Shown here piece by piece: positions 1 to 7,683 of a DNA stretch of 25,704 nt (positions within the stretch are counted from its first letter, which is position 1; the number at the start of each line of letters is the position of its first letter). Under the pieces are notes generated by a model. The model searched no databases and had not been told where the DNA came from. It saw only the letters and a list, made by a program, of their open reading frames with translations. The DNA is taken from assembly GCA_002409965.1 (NCBI GenBank), contig DHON01000043.1, positions 28,571-54,274 of the forward strand, in the 5' to 3' direction. Origin of the DNA: Firmicutes bacterium UBA5389. Lineage in GTDB: Bacteria > Bacillota > DTU025. The position numbers and the translations under genes are program-made.

Positions 1-1103
1 GCCCCCTCGCCCACCTGCGACAGGTGGGCGAGGGGCCTATCGGCGATCTCCGCCTGCAGGCGAGCAAGCACGTTCATCTCGTCGAAAAAGCGCACTCTCA
101 CGCGCGTCGGCTCTCCGGCGTACACACCCCACATATCCGATGCGTAGCAAGTGAGATGGAAATCGGGAGGGTAGAGGAACGACCTGTTCGTGACGGCTAT
201 CGCGACGATTCGGTCGACCCTAAAGTGGCGCATTTCCCCTGCCGTGCAGCATCTGGCCACCAGATACCACATGTCGTGGAACCAGTAGTACAGAAGGCCC
301 AAGGGCTCGACATCGCGCACGCTCTCGCGGCCTTCCGGCCTTTCCTTGTATCTTATCCGCACCACACGGCCTTCCAGCGAGGCCACCTCCAGCGCCTCTG
401 ACCTTGCCAAGATAGCTGGGTCGGACCGGCGAGCCCTCCCCCTGGTATACCGCCGGCGGCGAACCGCGTGGGCCCAATCGACACACGGGGCCATGGCCGC
501 GAAGAGCTTCTGGCGTATGGAAGCCATCGTGAGCGGGTCGGCTACAGCCTCCGGCGCCGACTCCAGCGCTCGCACCGCCGACACTAGCTCCTGGAAGGTG
601 AGCGAAAACCGCGGCATGAAAGCTCCGCTCAGACGATATCCGGCATCGTCCTCGCCCGGCGCCTCCACATAGCCGCAGGACTCGAGATGCTCAAGGTCAC
701 GCCTGACTGTGCGCTCATCCGCCCCGAGATCCCGGATTGGGTCAGCCAGGTACGATGCTATCCGGCCCAGCGCGGCCGGCCCGCCTGTGAGCAAAGACAA
801 GATGGCCAGGCGCCGCATGGCGGGTTCGGGCGATTCGCCGCGGCGGGCGGAGGCGGTCCCCGGCTCGTCCCCGGGCTCAGCTCCAAGCTCAACCGCCGAC
901 CGCACCCAGCCGCCCTCGACTCGAATGTCGTACCCGACTATCTCCAGCTTGCTTATGTACCGGTACACGGTGCGCTCCGACACATTCAGCTCGGACGCGA
1001 TCTCGCGCACATGGCAGCTGCCTCCGGCAGCCGCGACAACTCCGAGCATCTCCCGGATCCTGATTGTAAGGTCATCAGCCACCACAATCACCCATGGTGG
1101 CAT
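1..1103 (-). CDS. WYL-domain transcriptional regulator with two HTH units (C-terminus off the left edge)
   Basis: Predicted DNA-binding regulator with a C-terminal ligand-sensing WYL domain. I translated it by hand: the frame is open from an ATG at 1103 to the window edge, giving 367 residues without a stop. A first winged-HTH lies at residues 12-65 (key stretch SERTVYRYISKLE). A second lies at about 96-158 (DERTVRRDLEHLE). The WYL domain starts near 240, with the literal WYL triplet at 279-281 followed by a conserved-looking RHFRVDRI. WYL proteins usually carry one HTH and are about 320 residues, so the duplicated HTH is unusual. The ATG lies 6 nt beyond the stop of the sigma-factor gene, so the two are probably co-transcribed and translationally coupled. 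Family assignment is firm; target genes and ligand are unknown. Confidence 0.88.
   Translation of the reverse strand, partial: MPPWVIVVADDLTIRIREMLGVVAAAGGSCHVREIASELNVSERTVYRYISKLEIVGYDIRVEGGWVRSAVELGAEPGDEPGTASARRGESPEPAMRRLAILSLLTGGPAALGRIASYLADPIRDLGADERTVRRDLEHLESCGYVEAPGEDDAGYRLSGAFMPRFSLTFQELVSAVRALESAPEAVADPLTMASIRQKLFAAMAPCVDWAHAVRRRRYTRGRARRSDPAILARSEALEVASLEGRVVRIRYKERPEGRESVRDVEPLGLLYYWFHDMWYLVARCCTAGEMRHFRVDRIVAIAVTNRSFLYPPDFHLTCYASDMWGVYAGEPTRVRVRFFDEMNVLARLQAEIADRPLAHLSQVGEG
3..35. repeat. 15-bp perfect inverted repeat with 3-nt loop
   Basis: CCCCTCGCCCACCTG at 3-17 is the exact reverse complement of 21-35, with CGA between. It lies inside the open frame of the WYL regulator, near its likely C-terminus. 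As RNA it would be a very stable hairpin. Whether a T-run follows on the minus strand cannot be seen because the window ends. Confidence 0.75.
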
Positions 1104-1109
1104 TCGACA

Positions 1110-1772
1110 TTAGGCGATTTCATCCTCCTTCACAGGCACGGCCTGTATTTCGCGTTCGTCTGCCATGAACCTACGGAGCTTGCGCCGGGCGCGCATGACC
1201 GCGTTGTCGACGCTCTTCGCGGACACTCCCAGTTCAGCGGCGACCTCTTGGTAGGATGCGCCGCCCGCCCTCCTCCTGAACACTTCCAGTTCCAGCTCTG
1301 ACAGGGATGACCGCGCAACGCCCCACATCCGGCGTACTGCATCGCGCGACACAGCCAGGTTCAGAGGGTCGCAGGCGGCAGGGTTGGGCACAGCCTCCAT
1401 CAAGTCGCGTTCGTCGTCATCGGAACCAGACACGGTCCCGCAGAGGGCGAGCATGCCGCCTGGCGGCGCGTTCTTCGGGCGTCCGGCCGACTTCACCACG
1501 CTCTGAAGGCGGCGGTTCACGCAGAGCTGCGCGAAGCCGAAGAAGCTCGATTGTGCATCATCATAGGACTGGACTGCGCTCAGAAAGGCAATGTGGGCCT
1601 CCTGCTCCAGGTCGCCGTAGTCGGCAATCCGGTAAGCAGTCCAGTATCTCCTCGTCCATGACCTGATGAGCCGGACGTATCTTTCGAGGAGTTGCTCGAA
1701 CGCATGGTCCGACCCGCCATCGCGGAACATCTGGACCAACTCGCCATCGGCGAGATCCGACAGATCCCGCAC
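1110..1772 (-). CDS. RNA polymerase sigma factor, SigH (Spo0H)-like
   Basis: A 220-residue sigma-70 family protein with the SigH (sigma-30) arrangement. Region 2 covers about residues 10-95 (HAFEQLLERYVRLIR, then a D-L-E-Q-E core element and FAQLCVNRRLQ). A variable linker follows, then region 4 at about 155-205 (LSELELEVFRR, SYQEVAAELGVSAKSVDNAVMR). The last stretch closely parallels the SigH hallmark SYQEI..EL..S.KSIDNA. The start is GTG at 1772, set by GGGAGG seven nt upstream. SigH drives the switch to stationary phase and sporulation in Bacillota. This copy is divergent in region 2, and it is not beside the ribosomal or translation genes that usually flank sigH, so it could be a paralogue with a different regulon. 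It follows the SCIFF maturase gene and precedes the WYL regulator. Confidence 0.87.
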   Translation of the reverse strand: MRDLSDLADGELVQMFRDGGSDHAFEQLLERYVRLIRSWTRRYWTAYRIADYGDLEQEAHIAFLSAVQSYDDAQSSFFGFAQLCVNRRLQSVVKSAGRPKNAPPGGMLALCGTVSGSDDDERDLMEAVPNPAACDPLNLAVSRDAVRRMWGVARSSLSELELEVFRRRAGGASYQEVAAELGVSAKSVDNAVMRARRKLRRFMADEREIQAVPVKEDEIA

Positions 1773-1779
1773 ACAAACA

Positions 1780-1785
1780 CCTCCC
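1780..1785 (-). promoter_or_regulatory. Ribosome-binding site fixing the GTG start of the SigH-like gene
   Basis: GGGAGG on the minus strand, seven nt before GTG at 1772-1770. No ATG is similarly placed. The 13-bp hairpin begins only 7 nt upstream of this site, so folding could affect ribosome access. Confidence 0.7.
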
Positions 1786-1792
1786 AGAATGA

Positions 1793-1824
1793 ACTATTCC
1801 CTCGGTTACTGCCGAGGGAATAGT
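1793..1824. repeat. 13-bp perfect inverted repeat upstream of the SigH-like gene
   Basis: ACTATTCCCTCGG at 1793-1805 pairs perfectly with 1812-1824, leaving a 6-nt loop. On the minus strand it lies 65 nt after the maturase stop and just before the sigma-factor RBS. No T-run follows, so it is a poor intrinsic terminator. It could be an operator for a dimeric regulator, an mRNA structure controlling sigma-factor translation, or an RNA processing/stability element between the maturase and sigma cistrons. Confidence 0.75.
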
Positions 1825-1889
1825 ATCACGCCGGTCCGGCGCTCTTGTGTCACAGAAGTGTGTGGTCAGCCTGAGCTGGCCTGAGCAGT

Positions 1890-3347
1890 TCAAGACCCGC
1901 CGTCTGTCATGGCCGCGTACGCCAAGGCCGCCTCGAGGCGCTTGCGGGTGATCAGGCAGCCGATGGAGTACGGGGTCATCAGCGTGCCGTTCATCTCGTG
2001 GGCATTGGCATGACACCCGCCCGAGCACATGAACCTGGCCCAGCAATCGCGGCAGGCGCTCTTGGCGTAGATGTGGGCGCCGCCGAAAGCCTCGCCTATC
2101 TCAGGCCTGGTGATCCCGTCCCACACATTGCCCATGACGAACCCTTCCCTGCCCACGAACTGGTGGCACGGGTAGAGCTCGCCGTCTGGAGTGACGGCTA
2201 CGTACTCGCGTCCGGCGCCGCATCCCAAGAGGCGCTTGGCCAGGCACGGGCCATGGGCGATGTTAAGGTCGAAATGGAAGAACCTGAACCCGCGCCCGGC
2301 TGCGCGGCGCGAGGCCATCTCGGCGACTAGCCGGTCGTATGAGTCGAATACCGCCGGCAAGTCCTGCTCGCGTATGGAGTATGGAGAGGACGGCGCGGCC
2401 ACCACCGGCTCGAACGAGATGCTGGTGAACCCCATGTCGGCCAGGAAGAGCACATCCTCCACGAAATCCGTGTTGCGCCGTGTGTAGGTGCCGCGCGCGT
2501 AATACTCGCCGTCCGGGCGGGTGTTAACAAAACGCAGCATGTTGCCGGCAATTCGCGCAAAGGTCGGGCGTCCATCAGCGGTCCGTCGCACTGCATCATG
2601 AACGCCGGACCTTCCGTCGACGCTCAGAACCGCGGCGATATCGTTATCGTTCAGAAACTTGTCTATCTTTGGCGAAAGCTCGTGGCAGTTCGTCGTAAGG
2701 GTGAGCTTGAGAGTCTTGCCGGTGCGCGCTTCAAGTTCGCGCCCGTGTCTAGTAATCTCGACCACAGCATCCATGTTCATCAGCGGTTCGCCGCCAAAGT
2801 AATCGACATCCAGGTGCCGCACATGACCGCTGATGTCAAAAAGCAAGTCTAGCGCTCGACATCCTACCTCTGCCGGCATAAGCGAACGCGCTCCGCCGAA
2901 ACCACCTGTTCCCGCGAAACAGTATCCGCACCTCATATCGCAATCGTGCGCCACATTGAGGCACATCGCCTTGACCACTCCCGGGCCGAGCGCGCTGGGC
3001 ATCGGATCCGCATCGTCCGGATGCGACAGAGTGCCCTCCTCGATCAAGATGTCTAGGTCGGCCATGACCTCGTCGACCCTGCTGCCCCTGTCCGTCCCAT
3101 CGTACGCCCCGCCCTGCTCCAACGCCTCCAGAACGTCCCACGCCGCCTCATCCAGAGAGTGCAGGCTGCCAGACTGGACGTCCAAAAGGAGACGGGCGCC
3201 CGCTGCCATGAACCGGTGCCAATTGCGGCGTATCCCGGCTGGAGACGGGCGCCCCTGCTCAGAAAGGGTGCGCTTAGCTACTTCCTGCACGCCTGGTTCC
3301 CAAGGGTGCACGATGTCTTGCATGCGGACTGGCAGGAGGTCTGACAC
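1890..3347 (-). CDS. scfB: SCIFF ranthipeptide maturase, radical SAM/SPASM protein
   Basis: Radical SAM enzyme that, in this family, links cysteines of the SCIFF precursor to acceptor residues through thioether bonds. Counting from the longest start, an N-terminal peptide-recognition-like region includes LLLDVQSGSLHSLDEAAWDV (53-72). The radical SAM cluster is C136-x3-C140-x2-C143. The C-terminal SPASM region has many cysteines for auxiliary Fe-S clusters (LYPCHQF, CRDCWARFMCSGGCHANAHEMNG). The longest frame begins at GTG 3347 inside the SCIFF gene. Known family members begin close to the WHRF stretch (residues 43-46 here), so the real start may be nearer the SCIFF stop, for example GTG at 3290; no strong RBS decides it. 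The precursor gene lies immediately upstream, which supports the assignment strongly. Confidence 0.92.
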   Translation of the reverse strand: MSDLLPVRMQDIVHPWEPGVQEVAKRTLSEQGRPSPAGIRRNWHRFMAAGARLLLDVQSGSLHSLDEAAWDVLEALEQGGAYDGTDRGSRVDEVMADLDILIEEGTLSHPDDADPMPSALGPGVVKAMCLNVAHDCDMRCGYCFAGTGGFGGARSLMPAEVGCRALDLLFDISGHVRHLDVDYFGGEPLMNMDAVVEITRHGRELEARTGKTLKLTLTTNCHELSPKIDKFLNDNDIAAVLSVDGRSGVHDAVRRTADGRPTFARIAGNMLRFVNTRPDGEYYARGTYTRRNTDFVEDVLFLADMGFTSISFEPVVAAPSSPYSIREQDLPAVFDSYDRLVAEMASRRAAGRGFRFFHFDLNIAHGPCLAKRLLGCGAGREYVAVTPDGELYPCHQFVGREGFVMGNVWDGITRPEIGEAFGGAHIYAKSACRDCWARFMCSGGCHANAHEMNGTLMTPYSIGCLITRKRLEAALAYAAMTDGGS

Positions 3348-3439
3348 TCCCGGCAGCCCCCGGTGGCCGCGGTGCCCTTGAGGTCGGCGACTATGATTGT
3401 CTTGACATGCTTAGTCTCTTCCCTGGTATCGGTGTTCAC
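3278..3439 (-). CDS. scfA: SCIFF (six-cysteines-in-forty-five) ranthipeptide precursor
   Basis: Small ribosomally made precursor peptide, about 53 residues. After a TKHVKTIIVADLKG leader region it carries the SCIFF core, whose six cysteines are spaced CxxC-x3-C-x3-C-x3-C-x6-C (CRECQTSCQSACKTSC followed by TLGNQAC). This spacing is diagnostic of the family found across Clostridia. An ATG at 3445 is in frame but sits one nt from GGAGG. The GTG at 3439 is seven nt from it and is the better start. The stop overlaps the longest maturase frame. Upstream, the last M42 peptidase gene ends about 50 nt away, so the peptide may be read from the same transcript; I see no clear promoter in that gap. Confidence 0.93.
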   Translation of the reverse strand: MNTDTREETKHVKTIIVADLKGTAATGGCRECQTSCQSACKTSCTLGNQACRK

Positions 3440-3446
3440 TGACATT

Positions 3447-3451
3447 CCTCC
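3447..3451 (-). promoter_or_regulatory. Ribosome-binding site selecting the GTG start of scfA
   Basis: GGAGG on the minus strand with a seven-nt spacer to GTG 3439-3437. The in-frame ATG at 3445 is only one nt away, too close for initiation. Confidence 0.6.
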
Positions 3452-3495
3452 GTAGTCTTCGGATTGGCAGATGTCTGTTCGTCTTGCCTGTTCAT

Positions 3496-4524
3496 CTAGA
3501 GTATACCACCGCCGGCTGGCGACGCCAACTCCTCGACCATGGCCGCAAGCAGCCTGACGCATGCATCCACATCGCCCATGTCCACCATCTCGGCGGGCGT
3601 ATGCACGTATCTGCATGGGATCGAGATGGTTCCGGACGGCACGCCCTCGCGGGTGAGCGCGATCGCCCCGGCATCGGTGCCTCCCCGCTCCAACACCTCA
3701 AGCTGGTAGGGGATGCCGTTCTTCTCAGCCGTGTCTATCATGAGGTTCTTCACAGCAGGGTGCGCGATGAGGCTTGAGTCCTTAGCCTTTATGGCGGCGC
3801 CGCCTCCGAGGGAGACGTTGAACGGAGCGTGCTCCGGGGTGTCGCCCCAGAGGGTGACATCGACTGCGATGCCCACATCCGGGTTGATCCCGTAGGCCGC
3901 CGTGCGGGCCCCGCGCAGCCCCAGTTCCTCCTGGACAGCGAAGACGTAGTAGACTTCATGCAGCTTTGGGCGGGAGCGCCGCATGGCCTCAATCACCACC
4001 GCGCACGCGATCCGATCGTCCATGGCCTTACCGCTGACCCGACAGCCCATGTCGGCAAAGCTCGCAAGCATTACGGCAGCATCGCCCACACGCACCTTGG
4101 CCTGCGCCTCGGCACGGTCGCGGGCGCCGATGTCGATGAACATCTTGTCGAACTTGAGGTCCTTGATGTCGTCGAGTTTCTCAGTACCGAACACGCCCAC
4201 GACCCCGTTTCCGAATACCACCCGCTGGCCCAGCAAGACATGTGGGTTGAGCCCGCCCACAGGCGAGAACCGCAGGAAGCCCTTGTCGTCTATGTACGAC
4301 ACCACTATGCCGATCTCGTCCATGTGCGCGTCCACCATGATCCGCTTGGCTGCGGCGCCGGGCGCGGCGGCCTTGGGCGCCACCCGGCAGATCAAGCTGC
4401 CCATTGAGTCCACGCGGACCTCGTCGGCGTACTGCTCTACTTCCGACCTGATGATCTGCCTTATCTGGTCCTCCGACCCTGACGGGCCGAAGCTTTCGGA
4501 TAGCTTCTTCACAAGATCTTTCAT
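3496..4524 (-). CDS. M42 family metallopeptidase (aminopeptidase), third of three
   Basis: Cytosolic dinuclear-metal aminopeptidase of the M42 (FrvX/YsdC/TET-like) family, 342 residues, the normal length. Visible family motifs are AHMDEIG (H67, D69), KAMDDR (bridging Asp 169 or 170), QEELGLRGA (E199 catalytic base, E200 ligand), VDVT (D222) and RYVHTP (H308). All expected metal ligands are therefore present. M42 enzymes usually form tetrahedral dodecamers and trim peptides released by proteases. The ATG overlaps the stop of the preceding M42 gene by four nt (ATGA), so the two are translationally coupled. It is the last peptidase before the SCIFF precursor. Substrate preference (Glu/Asp, Leu or Lys type) cannot be told from sequence alone. 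Confidence 0.93.
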   Translation of the reverse strand: MKDLVKKLSESFGPSGSEDQIRQIIRSEVEQYADEVRVDSMGSLICRVAPKAAAPGAAAKRIMVDAHMDEIGIVVSYIDDKGFLRFSPVGGLNPHVLLGQRVVFGNGVVGVFGTEKLDDIKDLKFDKMFIDIGARDRAEAQAKVRVGDAAVMLASFADMGCRVSGKAMDDRIACAVVIEAMRRSRPKLHEVYYVFAVQEELGLRGARTAAYGINPDVGIAVDVTLWGDTPEHAPFNVSLGGGAAIKAKDSSLIAHPAVKNLMIDTAEKNGIPYQLEVLERGGTDAGAIALTREGVPSGTISIPCRYVHTPAEMVDMGDVDACVRLLAAMVEELASPAGGGIL

Positions 4525-5552
4525 ACAGGAAGACCCCTTTCGTCAAGGCTGTCGAGGAACAACCCGGCAAGCTTCACATAGTTGTTGAGGTCATCGGCGC
4601 ATATCACCGACACGGGGGAATGTATGTACCGGCACGGCATCGACACGACCGCCACGGGCACTCCCGACTCTGTCGGCCCTATTCTGCCGGCATCGGTGCC
4701 GCCGGTAACGGTCCGCTTGATCTGATAGGGCACCCCGGCGGTCTCCGCAGTTTCAATCAGGCGATCTACGATGCGCGGATCGCCCACCCACGACGAATCA
4801 CGGTAGACTATCGCGGGCCCCTGGCCGGGGACAGTGGAGCGGCCGTGCTCGGGAGTTTCAGTAACATCGTGGGCCGTGGTGCCTTCGAGCACCAGTGCCA
4901 GGTCGGGCTTGACCTGATAGGCCGCCACTCCGGCGCCTCGCAGGCCGACTTCCTCCTGGACCGTGAAGGCCCCGTAAAGGTCGAAGTCGTGCTGCTTTCT
5001 GAGCGCCTCGATGATGGCGTAACAGCCCACACGGTCGTCCATGGCCTTACCCTTAAGGAAACCCTCGCCCAATGGTTCGCACTTAGTCGCGAAGATGATC
5101 TGGTCGCCCAACTTGACCAGCTTCTCCGCGTCCTCCTTGTTCTTGGCGCCGATGTCGACGTAGAGCGAGTCCATGTCGGTGGATCGGTCCATGTCGGCAG
5201 CCTTGAGAAGGTGGATGGGCTTGGATCCGATCACCCCGGGGCGATGGTCGGCGCCCACATACACCAGCTTGGACACGAGCACTCTGGGGTCGACGCCGCC
5301 GGAGGCCGCAAGGTGCAAGAGCCCATCGGAGTTGATGCCCACCACCATCAAGCCGACCTCGTCCATGTGGGCCGCAAGCATGACTCGCTTGCCTTCCGCT
5401 CCCTTGCGCCCACGCTTTAGGGCAATGAGGTTGCCGATGGGGTCTATCTTGATCTCGTCAACGTAGGGCGTGATCTCGGAACGTATGAGCTGCCGCACTT
5501 CGGCCTCCTGCCCGGAGATCCCGCCTGCCTCTGAAAGCTTGGCTAGAAGCAT
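4521..5552 (-). CDS. M42 family metallopeptidase (aminopeptidase), second of three
   Basis: 343-residue M42 peptidase with AHMDEVG (H62, D64), KAMDDR (D172/D173), QEEVGLRGA (E200, E201), VLEGTT (E223) and CRYIHSP. The ligand after the QEE motif is Glu here, whereas the downstream paralogue has Asp. That position is known to vary in M42 enzymes, so both should be active. It overlaps the first M42 gene by ten nt and the third by four nt, forming a tight operon. The three paralogues differ clearly in sequence, which suggests hetero-complexes or complementary specificities rather than a recent duplication. Confidence 0.93.
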   Translation of the reverse strand: MLLAKLSEAGGISGQEAEVRQLIRSEITPYVDEIKIDPIGNLIALKRGRKGAEGKRVMLAAHMDEVGLMVVGINSDGLLHLAASGGVDPRVLVSKLVYVGADHRPGVIGSKPIHLLKAADMDRSTDMDSLYVDIGAKNKEDAEKLVKLGDQIIFATKCEPLGEGFLKGKAMDDRVGCYAIIEALRKQHDFDLYGAFTVQEEVGLRGAGVAAYQVKPDLALVLEGTTAHDVTETPEHGRSTVPGQGPAIVYRDSSWVGDPRIVDRLIETAETAGVPYQIKRTVTGGTDAGRIGPTESGVPVAVVSMPCRYIHSPVSVICADDLNNYVKLAGLFLDSLDERGLPV

Positions 5553-6598
5553 GTCAATCCCTCCCTGAACCGGGAGTCAACCGCGCTCGCGAAATACGCC
5601 AAGAGCTGCCCGGACTTCTTCACATCGCCGAGGGAGAGTGTTTCCACGGAGGTATGCATGTAGCGTAGGGGCACAGAAAGCAGCCCTGTCGCCACCCCCG
5701 AACGGGTCATCTGCATCGCGTAAGCGTCCGTGCCGCGCGGGCTGGTGCCCGGTTCGACCTGGTACGGGATGCCGCGGTCCTCGGCCGTCTCCTTCAGCTT
5801 GCTGAAGATGTGTGGATGGACATGGGGCCCGAAGCTAATGGCGGGGCCTCCGCCCAACTTCAGCGCCTCGTGCTCGGGAACGCCCGGCATGTTCCCATGG
5901 CCTACGTCTATGGCTATGCCGATGTCGGGCATTACCCCGAAAGTGCTGGTGATGCCGCCGCCGTAGCCCACTTCCTCCTGCACTGTGGCTACGAAGAACA
6001 CATCGCAGTCGTGTGAGAGCTTCTGCAGCTCGCGGGCGGCCTCGTACATGACGGCAATGCCGGCCCGGTCGTCCATGGACTTGCCGGCGATCCGATCGTT
6101 GGCGAGCCCGATCGCTCGGCGGTCGAAGCTGATCACATCGCCCACCCGCACAAGCTCCCGCAGTCTGTCGGCGGGCATGCCACAGTCGACTGTGAGCTCA
6201 TCCCACTTCCAGGACTTGTCTTTCTTCGACGAATCCTGAAGATGAGGCGGTATCGCGCCTATGACGCCATGTAGGTCGCGGCGTCCGTGCACAGTCACCT
6301 CCATAGACGGCAATATGCGGCGGTCCACTCCTCCCATCATCCAGATGCGCAGGAATCCCTCATCCTCGATCTTCGATACGATCATCCCGATCTCGTCCAG
6401 ATGCGCCGCAAACATGATCCTGGCCGGCGGCTCTTTAGCCGCCCCCTTCTTCCACATGATCGCGCTGCCGAGCGGATCCCGCCTGATTTCGTCGACCAGG
6501 TCGGCGAAGAGACTGTTCACACCGTCCCAGGCAGGGGATTCATACCCGGTCACGCCGCGCGCATCGGCGAGATGCATCAGCGCCTGCTTCGTATCCAT
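5543..6598 (-). CDS. M42 family metallopeptidase (aminopeptidase), first of three
   Basis: 351-residue M42 peptidase and the most divergent of the three. Motifs are FAAHLDEIG, KSMDDR, QEEVGYGGG, IDVGHGNMP and LRYMHTS. The usual LGLRGA after the catalytic Glu pair is replaced by a glycine-rich YGGG stretch, seen in one subgroup of the family. The frame stays open upstream to 6739, but the start is ATG 6598 (MDTKQALMH), preceded by AAAGGGGAC at good spacing. The extra N-terminal residues would be a translated low-complexity repeat and are not plausible protein. It is separated from the patatin gene by about 160 nt, so it may head the M42-SCIFF transcription unit. Confidence 0.92.
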   Translation of the reverse strand: MDTKQALMHLADARGVTGYESPAWDGVNSLFADLVDEIRRDPLGSAIMWKKGAAKEPPARIMFAAHLDEIGMIVSKIEDEGFLRIWMMGGVDRRILPSMEVTVHGRRDLHGVIGAIPPHLQDSSKKDKSWKWDELTVDCGMPADRLRELVRVGDVISFDRRAIGLANDRIAGKSMDDRAGIAVMYEAARELQKLSHDCDVFFVATVQEEVGYGGGITSTFGVMPDIGIAIDVGHGNMPGVPEHEALKLGGGPAISFGPHVHPHIFSKLKETAEDRGIPYQVEPGTSPRGTDAYAMQMTRSGVATGLLSVPLRYMHTSVETLSLGDVKKSGQLLAYFASAVDSRFREGLTCF

Positions 6599-6637
6599 GA
6601 CTTGTCCCCTTTCCGATTGACTGCGGCCACTCGCGGG

Positions 6638-6677
6638 CCGGGGCCGGTCTCGACCGGTCGGAGCCGGTCGAAGCCGG
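6638..6677. repeat. Four imperfect 10-nt tandem repeats
   Basis: Read on the minus strand the block is CCGGCTTCGA, CCGGCTCCGA, CCGGTCGAGA, CCGGCCCCGG: four units that each begin with CCGG. It lies in the leader of the first M42 gene. It could be a protein-binding array or simple slippage-derived sequence. Confidence 0.6.
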
Positions 6678-6758
6678 AGTGCATATCGCATTGTATATTC
6701 GCCAGCGTTGCGCGAGCTTCCTTCAAGTGCCAGCGGCAATATCGCTTGAGTGCATGCG

Positions 6759-7673
6759 TCACACCGCTGCCAAACGCTTCATCACCCTCCGGCGAATAGA
6801 GCGGCGCAGATCAGGCAAGGCCTTCCTCGCCGCGTTGCGCCCCTCCTCTATGCACTCCGGAATGCGTGAGGTATCGGTGAGAGCCACGTTGTAGAGGCGC
6901 GGCTTTATGATAGTGTTGGCGTAGTAGTATAGCACGTAGTCGGACACTTCCTCGCCCAATATGTCCAGAGACTGAGTGATGATGGACGGGAGTTCGCGCA
7001 CTTTGGCATCAGCCTGCCCAGTGTACCCAAGGTCGACTGCGATTACGTAATCGCAGCCCTGTTCCTTCAGGATCCTAGCGGGGACAGGCTCCCGAACAGC
7101 GCCGTCAACAAGATGCCGCCCTTCCCAAGCCTTCCATTCGAACACGCCCGGTATCGAACATGACGCTCTGACCGCGTCCACCACCCGCGCATCGCAGTAC
7201 AGCGTCTCCTTGAAAACGGCGGCGCGCGCCGGCGCCTCAGATGTGAACACGATCTTCTCGCCTGTGTGAATGTCCACCGAAACGATAGAACAGGGCATCT
7301 TAAGATCGCTCATGCACATGTCGCCGAAGTGCGAAGCCAAGAAGCGTTCGAACCGCCCCCCGCGAAGTATGCCCTTGGGCAGGTACGGCCTCGCGCCGAA
7401 CATGAGCAGAACAAAGGGCGCGATGAGGAAAAACGCCGTGCAGCCGATGGGGTCCAGGATGTCCTTAGCCGTGATGCCCAGGGCCGTCTCCTGCATTTCG
7501 GAAGACGTCATGCCGCTCGCGTACATGGCGGCGATCAGGCTTCCGGAGCTGGTGCCGGAGACCATGTCGGCATGCACGCCAGCCTTTTCAAGCTCATCGA
7601 TGACCCCGATATGGGCGGTGCCTCGAAGACCGCCCGAGCCCAGCGCAAGCCCGATTTTCACAGTGATCACCAC
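6759..7673 (-). CDS. Patatin-like phospholipase (RssA/NTE-type)
   Basis: Predicted serine lipid hydrolase of the bacterial patatin family, about 300 residues. The N-terminus has the oxyanion-hole glycine loop LGSGGLRG (usually GGGxRG), followed by the nucleophile elbow GTSSGS. The catalytic Asp is in VDGAVREPVP, so the Ser-Asp dyad is intact. A hydrophobic stretch near residues 80-93 (FFLIAPFVLLMFGA) suggests contact with the membrane. There is no signal peptide, so it likely acts from the cytosolic side. GTG codons at 7673, 7670 and 7661 are possible starts; AAGGAG lies too close to the first two, so 7661 (V-K-I-G) is plausible. A 9-bp hairpin precedes the RBS. The gene appears to stand alone between tRNA-Leu and the M42 operon. 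Confidence 0.9.
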   Translation of the reverse strand: MVITVKIGLALGSGGLRGTAHIGVIDELEKAGVHADMVSGTSSGSLIAAMYASGMTSSEMQETALGITAKDILDPIGCTAFFLIAPFVLLMFGARPYLPKGILRGGRFERFLASHFGDMCMSDLKMPCSIVSVDIHTGEKIVFTSEAPARAAVFKETLYCDARVVDAVRASCSIPGVFEWKAWEGRHLVDGAVREPVPARILKEQGCDYVIAVDLGYTGQADAKVRELPSIITQSLDILGEEVSDYVLYYYANTIIKPRLYNVALTDTSRIPECIEEGRNAARKALPDLRRSIRRRVMKRLAAV

Positions 7674-7683
7674 TCCTTGGACG

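Noticed and set aside
4620..5420. 266-codon plus-strand open frame inside the M42 cluster
   Set aside because: Fully antisense to a peptidase gene with all catalytic motifs; no recognisable product.
6676..6735. Sigma-A promoter for the M42 operon
   Set aside because: TACAAT and TTGAAG are present on the minus strand but are 25 nt apart, too far for a normal promoter.
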